From Acidobacteriota bacterium (GTDB lineage: Bacteria; Acidobacteriota; Thermoanaerobaculia; Multivoradales; Multivoraceae), in NCBI GenBank assembly GCA_029263415.1, contig JAJCXN010000055.1:62001-126000 (forward strand): 64,000 nucleotides of DNA, read 5' to 3'. Shown here piece by piece: positions 24,609 through 31,749 of this stretch (the first letter of the stretch is position 1; every line of letters begins with the position of its first letter). A model generated the notes under the pieces. It was not told the DNA's origin. It did no database searches and saw only the letters and a program-made list of their open reading frames with translations. The position numbers and the translations under genes were made by a program.

Positions 24609-24705
24609 ACGGAGCTTCGAAGACTGGGGACCCTCGCGGACGTTTCCCGGTATCGAGTCGTTGGTCTGATTGGCGTTGGGTTACTTTGGCCCACACCTTG
24701 GCGTC

Positions 24706-25197
24706 GTGAAGCGGATCCTCACCCGAGTTGTCTTGGGAGTAGCGCTGCTAGCGGTCGTGATTTCGTGGGTAGATCACGAGATCGAACATGCTGTAGCCAA
24801 GAGCGAAGAAAGGATGGCTATGTCATTAGCTCGTGAGACCGGGTTTTTGCTTCTCCGGGGTCAGCAGTTTCTGCCTGTTGGGACGTGGAGGCGCGAGTTC
24901 TGTGCTCGCCGTACCGATGGAGGTTCCGCCGCAGTTGCGCTGAGTTCGGGCGAACTACACGGGATGCTGATTGCGGCTGGAGCCGGCGCGAGTGAGATCG
25001 CGGACCTAGGGCCCCTGAGTGCGATCCAGGTGGGGACCTTTTGCAACTGCGGCGGCGGTGGGCTCTGGCTCAAGGTGGGCGACGTGGTGTGGAGCGACGG
25101 CACCTTCATCTCACGACCGTCTGGACTGAACGGTGCCGGACTCGAGGGGAGCTGGGTAACGCAGCCTCCCGACTGTCAGTCGGAATCTTTGTCGTAG
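24706..25197 (+). CDS. Cys-rich exported protein of an unrecognised family, paralogue 2
   Basis: The tandem partner of the gene at 24117, also 163 residues from a GTG start at 24706 (a TTG at 24670 lies in frame). It keeps the membrane helix (about residues 7-22), all four Cys and the CARRTDGG, CNC, GDVVWSDG and FISRPSGL motifs. The regions that differ most are the membrane helix and residues 45-65. The core is more conserved than a simple structural domain would require, which suggests a binding site around CNC and GDVVWSDG. The last 22 bases overlap the end of the oppositely oriented symporter gene. Function unknown. Confidence 0.65.
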   Translation: MKRILTRVVLGVALLAVVISWVDHEIEHAVAKSEERMAMSLARETGFLLLRGQQFLPVGTWRREFCARRTDGGSAAVALSSGELHGMLIAAGAGASEIADLGPLSAIQVGTFCNCGGGGLWLKVGDVVWSDGTFISRPSGLNGAGLEGSWVTQPPDCQSESLS

Positions 25198-26420
25198 TTG
25201 AGTTCCTCACCTTCTGAGTCGCCGATTACCGCAGCGCCAATGCTGTCGGAGGTGATGTTGACCATGGTCCTGTACATGTCGAGCGGCCGATCCACGGCCA
25301 GCATCAGACCGACCAGAGCATAGGCGGCAGGGTCGGTAAGGCCGACGGCTTCGAGCACGATGAAGATCATGACTAGACCTGCAGAGGGAATGCTGGCCGC
25401 ACCAATGGACACCAGCAACGCAGTGATCACGATCACGATCTGTTGGGTGAAGCTCATCTGAATGCCCAGAGCTTGAGCGATGAACAGAGCTCCTGCGCAC
25501 TCATACAGAGCGGTGCCGTCCATGTTGATGGTGGCGCCCATGGGGATGACGAAGCTGGTGGTCTTGTTCGAGACGCCCACGTTTTCGCGCAGACACTTGA
25601 TGGTGGCAGGCAGGGTCGCCGAAGAGGAGCTGGTGGAGAAGGCCATGGCCATGGCTGGGGCCATCGCGCGGTAGTGGTCCAGCGGATTGCGTTTGGTCAG
25701 CACAAAGAACAGCAGCGGCAAGACCACGAAAGTGTGCAGAGTGAGGCCGATCGCAATCGTCAGCATGTATTGGCCGATTTGATTGAACACGCCGAAGCCC
25801 ATCTTGCTGATGGCTGCGGCGATCAGAGCGAACACGCCGATGGGAAGAACACGCAGCACGAAGCCGGTCATGACCATCATCGCTTCGAACGCTGCGCCGA
25901 AGAAACTTCGGAGGCGCTCGCCTGCCGCGTTCTGCATCGTAGCCATGGCGGCGCCCAGGAAGATCGAGAAGAAGATCAGGCCCAGGATGTCGAAATCTGC
26001 TGCTGCTTGCACCGGGTTCGTTGGCACCATGTTGATGATGACGTCGGTGAGTGAGGTGGCGACGTTGTCGAGTTCTTCAGGTCGCTCGCCACTCAGTTCA
26101 GGAATCTCGACGCCCACGCCGGGTTGGATGATGTTGACTAGTCCGAGTCCCACCAGGGCTGCAAAGAAGCTCGTAGCGAGGTAGTAGAGAAGCGTCTTCA
26201 GTCCCAAGCGGCCAAGGCTCTTGGGGTCGCCGATGCCGGCGACTCCGGTGACGATCGAGGTGAAGATTAGCGGCACGATGACCATGCGCAATAGCCGCAT
26301 GAACACGGTGGCCACCTTGTCCACCGTTCCTGAGAACACAGCGTTGTCGCCGAACAGGGAGCCAGCAGCGGCGCCGAGTATCATCGCAATCAGAATTTGC
26401 CAGTGGAGTTTGAGCTTCAA
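25176..26420 (-). CDS. Dicarboxylate/amino acid:cation symporter (DAACS)
   Basis: A GltP/DctA-type transporter of about 414 residues. The start is uncertain: the frame is open far upstream but the family N-terminus (KLKLHWQILIAMILG) begins at a TTG at 26420 with GGGA 5 bases before it. Signature features are the hairpin 1 serine run MAFSTSSSSATLPAT, the NMDGTALYECAGALF motif of helix 7 and SIPSAGLVMI of hairpin 2, with DRPLDMYRTMVN in helix 8. It would import C4-dicarboxylates, glutamate or aspartate with Na+ or H+. The Arg/Asp of helix 8 points to acidic substrates. It overlaps its convergent neighbour by 22 bases. Confidence 0.9.
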   Translation of the reverse strand: MKLKLHWQILIAMILGAAAGSLFGDNAVFSGTVDKVATVFMRLLRMVIVPLIFTSIVTGVAGIGDPKSLGRLGLKTLLYYLATSFFAALVGLGLVNIIQPGVGVEIPELSGERPEELDNVATSLTDVIINMVPTNPVQAAADFDILGLIFFSIFLGAAMATMQNAAGERLRSFFGAAFEAMMVMTGFVLRVLPIGVFALIAAAISKMGFGVFNQIGQYMLTIAIGLTLHTFVVLPLLFFVLTKRNPLDHYRAMAPAMAMAFSTSSSSATLPATIKCLRENVGVSNKTTSFVIPMGATINMDGTALYECAGALFIAQALGIQMSFTQQIVIVITALLVSIGAASIPSAGLVMIFIVLEAVGLTDPAAYALVGLMLAVDRPLDMYRTMVNITSDSIGAAVIGDSEGEELNYDKDSD

Positions 26421-26507
26421 GAGAATCCCGGTGACCGTGTGCGATCGCGACTGTGGGAGATTGTCGAGCCACCACAAGAGATGACTTCGCCGCGAGAGCG
26501 CGTGGAT

Positions 26508-26538
26508 CAGTATGAACGTGTGAACCAGTATGAGCGTG
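26508..26538. repeat. Duplicated start region of the aminopeptidase gene
   Basis: cagtatgaacgtg (26508-26520) is repeated as cagtatgagcgtg (26526-26538), 18 bases apart. The second copy carries the real start codon; the first forms ATG AAC GTG TGA, a three-codon frame just upstream. Confidence 0.7.
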
Positions 26539-27747
26539 AACGGATTGGATGATAGCCGAGCAGACTCAGTGCGACCGTTGAACCGAGGGTTGCGACCGTG
26601 GATGCTAGGCCTTCTGGTCGCCGTTGCGATCGGCGGGCTGTGGTCGTGCACGAGTCTCGGCTACGTCACGCAGTCGCTTGGGGGAGGCGCCAAGGTGCTT
26701 CTTAAGCGGCAGCCGATCGAGCGGCTGCTCAACGACCCGCAGTTGGACCCGGAACTCGAGAGTCGTCTCCGGCTGGTGCTAGAGGTGCGCGAGTTTGCGC
26801 AGCTGGAACTGCAGCTGCCGGTGGGCAAGAGCTACCGGTCATACGTTGAACTCGGGCGACCCTATGTCACGTGGAATGTGGTGGCGGCGCCCGCTCACTC
26901 GATGGTGCCCAAAACCTGGTGCTTCCCGATCGCAGGGTGCGTTTCCTATCGCGGCTACTTTTCCGAGCACCGCGCGCACCGCTTTGCCGAGGCGTTGCGC
27001 GAGGACGGCTGGGACGTGTCGGTTGGTGGTGTCACCGCCTATTCGACCCTGGGGTGGTTCGCTGATCCGGTGCTCGACACCTTTGTTGATCTTCCGGATC
27101 TCAGTCTGGCGGGCCTACTGTTTCATGAGATCGCTCATCAGAAGCTCTACGTTCCAGGCGACACTGCGTTCAATGAGTCCTTCGCAAGCCATGTTGAACT
27201 GATCGGCGAGCGGCTGTTCAGCGAGCGACGCGGTGAGGCCGATCACTCGACAGACGCAGTAGCGTTGAGGGCCGCAGCGGTGGCCCGGGAGCGGGAAGGC
27301 CAGTTCATCGATCTAGTGCTCTCGACCCAAACCTGCTTGGATCGGCTCTATCGGTCAGGCGCCTCGGATGAGGTGTTGGAACTGGGAAAGGCCCAAGAGT
27401 TTGATCAACTGCGAGCGCTCTACGGGCGGCTCCGCGCCGAGTGGGTCGCGGCGGACAAGGCCGGGCCGGTCTACGACGGCTGGTTCGATCGCGCACTCAA
27501 TAACGCGCATATCGCTGCGGTCGGCGACTATTCGATCTGGCTCGAAGCGTTCGCCGAACTCGAGCTGCGCAGCCAGAGCTTGGAAGCGTTCTACCAGGCG
27601 GCGGCCGATCTAGCTGCGCTCGACCCAACCGAACGGAAAAGACAGCTTGAAGAGCTTTCACCAGCACGGTCCGCGCCGACGGATCGCTCCGAAGAAGACA
27701 ACAACACCCAGGCTGCCTGTGTCACGGCTCCTTTAGCCAGCGAGTAG
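26530..27747 (+). CDS. Predicted aminopeptidase, PF10023 type, lipoprotein
   Basis: A 405-residue protein. A hydrophobic helix (about residues 24-39) ends in GLWSC with the invariant start CTSLGYVTQSLGGGAKVL, typical of the Aminopep family of predicted membrane-anchored peptidases. The zinc motif is HEIAHQKLYV with a downstream Glu in FNESFASHVELIG. Family members keep the W, CTSLGY and HExxH blocks in the same order. The C-terminal third is helical and hydrophilic. No operon partner is evident: the symporter gene diverges upstream and glpQ converges 11 bases downstream. No ribosome-binding site precedes the ATG. Confidence 0.82.
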   Translation: MSVNGLDDSRADSVRPLNRGLRPWMLGLLVAVAIGGLWSCTSLGYVTQSLGGGAKVLLKRQPIERLLNDPQLDPELESRLRLVLEVREFAQLELQLPVGKSYRSYVELGRPYVTWNVVAAPAHSMVPKTWCFPIAGCVSYRGYFSEHRAHRFAEALREDGWDVSVGGVTAYSTLGWFADPVLDTFVDLPDLSLAGLLFHEIAHQKLYVPGDTAFNESFASHVELIGERLFSERRGEADHSTDAVALRAAAVAREREGQFIDLVLSTQTCLDRLYRSGASDEVLELGKAQEFDQLRALYGRLRAEWVAADKAGPVYDGWFDRALNNAHIAAVGDYSIWLEAFAELELRSQSLEAFYQAAADLAALDPTERKRQLEELSPARSAPTDRSEEDNNTQAACVTAPLASE

Positions 27748-27758
27748 CCACAAGCGTT

Positions 27759-28712
27759 CTAGCGCTCGGAGTCGGTCCTTGCGTCGAGAACTGCTCGCGC
27801 TCGATCCGGGAAGTCGGTGAACAGCCCATCGACCCCGATGTCGAAGTAGAAGCTTCGCAGCTCAGCTTCGATGTCTTCGTAGCCAGGGCCAACAGCGTCC
27901 GCTCTGAAGGTATACGGGTGTACTGCGAGATTGGCAGCGTGAGCGCGCTGGACGAGATTCTTGTCCTTGCGGATAAGAGTCTTGGATGGACCGATACCTT
28001 GGGCCACCTTCGCGATCGCTGCCAAGCCAGCCGTTGACAGGTGGTCTTGGGCGTCCGCTGTGTCGCTAAGGAGGAAGATCTGAGGTAGCTGGGATCCGAG
28101 CTCGCGCATGTGCACCAGTGGCTCAAGTTCAAAGGCCTGTACGAAGATCGGGGCGTCGCTGCCGGTGTATCCGTAGCGCTTAACCAGAGCGAGAAAAGCC
28201 TTCTCCATGGGCTGTCCTTGGGCGCGGTGCCAAGCCGGTTGCTTGAGTTCAGGATAGATACCGACAACGCTGGTGTCGACGTTTCCGGTGGAGGCGTTGA
28301 GACCTTGAATCAGTTCGATCATCTCCTCGAAGGTTGGGATCTCGAAGGTGCTCTTGGCCTTAGGGAACCGGCTCGGTAGACGCTCGTGCGCTTGCAAAGA
28401 CTTGATCTCCGCAAGATCGAAGTCGATCGCGTAGTAGCGGCCGTCTTCGCGTCCGCGGTCGGGGAATGTCTCGGCGACATTCGTGGTGGCTTCGAGATGA
28501 ATGTCGTGCAGGCAGATGAACTGGCCGTCGCGCGTGAGCACCAAGTCCGGCTCGATGTAGTCGGCTCCTGTAGCGTAGGCATATGCGTAGGCTGGCAGGG
28601 TGTGCTCTGGAAGGTAGCCCGAAGCTCCGCGGTGTGCGATGACGAGAGGGTTGCTCATGAGAGGTGATGCCAACAATAGAAGAAGAGCTGAGAAGGCGGA
28701 CGACGAAGTCAT
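27759..28712 (-). CDS. glpQ: Glycerophosphodiester phosphodiesterase, exported
   Basis: A 317-residue GDPD. GAGG precedes the ATG at 28712 and a short signal peptide (LLLLLASPLMS) leads directly into VIAHRGASGYLPEHT, the first catalytic block, with YIEPDLVLTRDG and LHDIHLEATT supplying the metal-binding Glu, Asp and His. The protein should hydrolyse glycerophosphodiesters to glycerol-3-phosphate and an alcohol in the periplasm. The length fits the periplasmic GlpQ type rather than the shorter cytosolic UgpQ. No glpT transporter gene is adjacent. Confidence 0.92.
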   Translation of the reverse strand: MTSSSAFSALLLLLASPLMSNPLVIAHRGASGYLPEHTLPAYAYAYATGADYIEPDLVLTRDGQFICLHDIHLEATTNVAETFPDRGREDGRYYAIDFDLAEIKSLQAHERLPSRFPKAKSTFEIPTFEEMIELIQGLNASTGNVDTSVVGIYPELKQPAWHRAQGQPMEKAFLALVKRYGYTGSDAPIFVQAFELEPLVHMRELGSQLPQIFLLSDTADAQDHLSTAGLAAIAKVAQGIGPSKTLIRKDKNLVQRAHAANLAVHPYTFRADAVGPGYEDIEAELRSFYFDIGVDGLFTDFPDRARAVLDARTDSER

Positions 28713-28756
28713 GGACGGTGCCTCAATGGTGGTGATCGAGCAGGGTCGACGCCGTT

Positions 28757-28768
28757 CCGCTCGAGCGG
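28757..28768. promoter_or_regulatory. 12-bp perfect palindrome between glpQ and the cyclase-family gene
   Basis: CCGCTCGAGCGG lies in the middle of the 142-base divergent gap, a few bases before TAGGAT, which could be a -10 for the plus-strand gene. An operator is plausible but unproven. Confidence 0.3.
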
Positions 28769-28854
28769 GGTAGGATTCCAGTCCATCATAAGCAATCCAT
28801 CAGCAACGTCGAGCGAATGATGCGGAACGCGCGAAAAGACCGGAGGCGCTCTTT

Positions 28855-29619
28855 ATGGCCCGAATTGTCGACCTTTCGACCACGATCAAGAACAGCCCCG
28901 ACACTGTACCGGAGCTCCTGCGGACCACAATCGAGTACTCCGACCATCAGCAAGGCGCTGCCGCGATCGACGCGATGTTTGGCGTAGGAAAGGAGTTGCT
29001 ACGCGATGGTGAGGGGTGGGCGGTCGAGCGCTTCACCAGCTTCGGCACTCACAACTCCACCCACGTCGATGCACCATGGCACTACAACAGTCGCATCGCC
29101 GGTGTTCCGGCCGAGACGATCGACCAGCTACCGCTCGAGCAGTTTCATGGGCCGGGAGTGGTGCTCGATATGCGCCACAAAGAGCGCGGAGCAGCGATGA
29201 CGGTGGCCGATGCAAAGCACGCTCTAGTGGCCGCTGGTCATCAACTCCACCCTGGCGACATCGTCTTGGTGCGCACCGACTGCGATCGATTCATCGATCA
29301 GCCCGACTACATGTTTCAAGGCTGCGGTGTCTCCTTTGAGGCCACCGCTTGGCTGGTCGATCACGGCATCAAGACCATGGGAATAGACGCGTGGGGTTGG
29401 GATGCTCCGCTTGACGTGCAGGCAGAGCGTGCCAAGGCTTCTGGAGAGGCCGGTGTCTTCTGGCAAGCGCACCAAGCCGATCTCGCCTATTCGCAGATTG
29501 AGCGTCTTTGCAATTTAGCGGCACTGCCGAACACGGGTTTCGAGGTCGCTTGCTTTCCACTCAAGATCGCGGGCGGAAGCGGCGCTCCGTGTCGCGCAGT
29601 TGCCTTTCTCGACTCCTAG
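28855..29619 (+). CDS. Cyclase family metal-dependent hydrolase (kynurenine formamidase-like)
   Basis: A 254-residue protein with GGAGG 8 bases before the ATG. It carries the cyclase-family metal site THVDAPWHY (the HxGTHxDxPxH block, here FGTHNSTHVDAPWH) and the later strand IDAWGWDAPLD. These enzymes use a zinc-type site to hydrolyse formylkynurenine or similar amides and cyclic compounds; without kyn genes next to it the substrate stays open. It is cytoplasmic. Its TAG stop abuts the stop of the convergent signalling gene with no base between them (TAGCTA). Confidence 0.85.
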   Translation: MARIVDLSTTIKNSPDTVPELLRTTIEYSDHQQGAAAIDAMFGVGKELLRDGEGWAVERFTSFGTHNSTHVDAPWHYNSRIAGVPAETIDQLPLEQFHGPGVVLDMRHKERGAAMTVADAKHALVAAGHQLHPGDIVLVRTDCDRFIDQPDYMFQGCGVSFEATAWLVDHGIKTMGIDAWGWDAPLDVQAERAKASGEAGVFWQAHQADLAYSQIERLCNLAALPNTGFEVACFPLKIAGGSGAPCRAVAFLDS

Positions 29620-31608
29620 CTATGCCGAATGCTGCCTCCGATGCTCGGTTTGCCGACGCAGTAGCTCGGCGAAGTCCTGGGCCGGGACCGGGCGCGAGAA
29701 GTAGTAGCCCTGGAGTAGATCGCAACCGTTGTCGGCAAGAAACTCTCCCTGCGCCTCGGTCTCGACCCCTTCGGCGACCACCGACAGCGACAACGTTCTC
29801 GCCAACGACAAGATGGCGCGAATGATGTTCCGCGTGGTTTGGTTGCGCCGTGCGCCTTCCCCGATCTCGCTAACGAATGAACGATCAATCTTGATGGTGT
29901 CGAGGGGAAAGGTGCCGAGGTAGCTCAACGAGGAGAAGCCGGTGCCGAAGTCATCGACTGCGAGGCCGATGCCGAGATTGTGAAGGTCCTGCAAGCGACT
30001 GTGGTTGTGGCGCGAGTCCTCCATGATCAACTGCTCGACGATCTCGAGCTCGAGGTACTCAGGTGGTAAGCCCGAGAAGCGCAGGCTGCTACGCACGGTC
30101 TCGACTAGATTTCCGCGCCTAAAGTGCAGCGGCGAGATGTTGACCGAGATCGGGATCGCGAGCAGGCCTTCCGACTGCCAGGCTTGGTTCTGCTCACACA
30201 CTTGTTGCAGTGCCCATTCGCCGAATGCCACGGTGAGGCCCATGCGCTCGGCCAAGGGGACAAACTGGCTCGGCCAAATCATGCCGAGCTCGGGATGGCG
30301 CCATCGCAAAAGGGCTTCAGCGCCCGCGATTCGACTGCCGTCTTGTGCGTCGACCTTCGGCTGGTAGTGCAGCTCGAGCTGGTCTCGGTTCAAAGCCTCG
30401 CGGAGTTCGCTACCGAGCTTGGTCTGCTCGAACCAGTGCTCCATGGTGGGTCGGTTTTCCGCCATCGTGGGGTGGAACAGCTGGTAGTGACTGCCACCGC
30501 GTTCCTTGGCCGCGTCAAGAGCGGTTTCGGCATTGCGCATGAGCGTCTCAGCGTCTTCACCGTCCCAGGGAAACATGCTGATCCCCATCGAGGCGCTGAC
30601 ATAGAGCCCGTGACCACTGAAGTCATACGGTTCGTTGACCAGCTGCAGAATCTTCTCGGCGAACGCGCCGATGTCACCGTGTGGTGCGAGGTTGTCGAAC
30701 ATTATGAAAAATGAGTCCGAGCCCGATCTAGCCAATTTGTCACTGGTATGCAGATCGCTTTGGAGTCTCTCGCCGAGAGCGCGAAGCAAAAGGTCGCCCA
30801 CCCGAAAGCCAAGCGCATCGTTGAGGTCCTTGAAGCCGTCGACGTCGAGGATGGCGACGCCGAAACGTCGATCGATGGTGCCCTTGACCTGAATGGCTTG
30901 CACTTCGTGGCGGAGACTCTCAGTGAACGAACTGCGGTTGGGCAAGTCGGTGATCGGGCACAGTCGCGATTGGCGATCGGATCGCTTGACAGTTTGGTAG
31001 CGGTCGAAAATGAGCGCGACTAGGTGGCCAACCTCGATCAGTTCGTTCGCGTTCTGGCGCTCTGCGTCCTTGTGGTCGGCAAAGTACAGGTCGAGCGTGC
31101 CGACGGTGGCGGCATGCTGTCCTTCACCACGCACCGCAAAGAGCGGGATGGACCAGACCGCCTTCATTCCAGCTTCGAGGGCGATGTCGTGGATCTTGCT
31201 CGAGGCACTGTCCTCGGCGATGTTGGGAACGTAGACGGGTTCACGTCTGCGCACCGCCGCCACGCACGCCGGACCAGCAGAGTAGAGCGGCAGGCCGTTG
31301 ATTTGTGCGGTGAAGTGCGTGGGTAGGTCGCCCGAAGCCGCCAGGGTGAGCGAGTCAGCTTCGCGATCACGCATCATTAGTGTTGGGATCGAGTGGGGCA
31401 CGTACTCTGCAGAAAACTCGATCGCTCGCTGGAGCAGGTCTTCAGGTGTGCCCTCTTGGTCCAGCGCTTCCAAGATTCGGGCCTGAGCCCGAATGTTGAT
31501 GCGTCGCTCCGCCGGTTGGTTGGGCGCGGTACTGGACAGTGAACGCTTCAGCCCCATCATGGACAATAGACCTAAGTTGTGGAAATGAATCCACGGGTAC
31601 AAATTCAT
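29620..31608 (-). CDS. GAF-GGDEF-EAL cyclic-di-GMP signalling protein, GGDEF degenerate
   Basis: A 662-residue protein: an N-terminal GAF-like sensor (about residues 40-205), a GGDEF domain (210-380) and an EAL domain (400-650). The GGDEF active-site loop reads GSDSF at 296-300, so diguanylate cyclase activity is unlikely, although the fold and the DVDGFKDLND strand remain. The EAL domain is intact: EALLRW at 431-436, then DDFGTGFSSLSYL, KIDRSFV and AEGVET, so c-di-GMP phosphodiesterase activity is expected, possibly regulated by GTP at the GGDEF site. No membrane helix is seen. An alternative start is the ATG at 31560. Confidence 0.88.
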   Translation of the reverse strand: MNLYPWIHFHNLGLLSMMGLKRSLSSTAPNQPAERRINIRAQARILEALDQEGTPEDLLQRAIEFSAEYVPHSIPTLMMRDREADSLTLAASGDLPTHFTAQINGLPLYSAGPACVAAVRRREPVYVPNIAEDSASSKIHDIALEAGMKAVWSIPLFAVRGEGQHAATVGTLDLYFADHKDAERQNANELIEVGHLVALIFDRYQTVKRSDRQSRLCPITDLPNRSSFTESLRHEVQAIQVKGTIDRRFGVAILDVDGFKDLNDALGFRVGDLLLRALGERLQSDLHTSDKLARSGSDSFFIMFDNLAPHGDIGAFAEKILQLVNEPYDFSGHGLYVSASMGISMFPWDGEDAETLMRNAETALDAAKERGGSHYQLFHPTMAENRPTMEHWFEQTKLGSELREALNRDQLELHYQPKVDAQDGSRIAGAEALLRWRHPELGMIWPSQFVPLAERMGLTVAFGEWALQQVCEQNQAWQSEGLLAIPISVNISPLHFRRGNLVETVRSSLRFSGLPPEYLELEIVEQLIMEDSRHNHSRLQDLHNLGIGLAVDDFGTGFSSLSYLGTFPLDTIKIDRSFVSEIGEGARRNQTTRNIIRAILSLARTLSLSVVAEGVETEAQGEFLADNGCDLLQGYYFSRPVPAQDFAELLRRQTEHRRQHSA

Positions 31609-31749
31609 TGGAAGAGTCGGAGTTTAACGGCGTGCGAGGTGTCCCGAGAGACGGGAATGCGCAAGCCAGACGAGGCGCGCGTCTGGCCGCCAGGCTACTC
31701 TGACCCGAAAGCAAAGTGATTCTAGATCTCGAAGTTACACTATGTGGCG

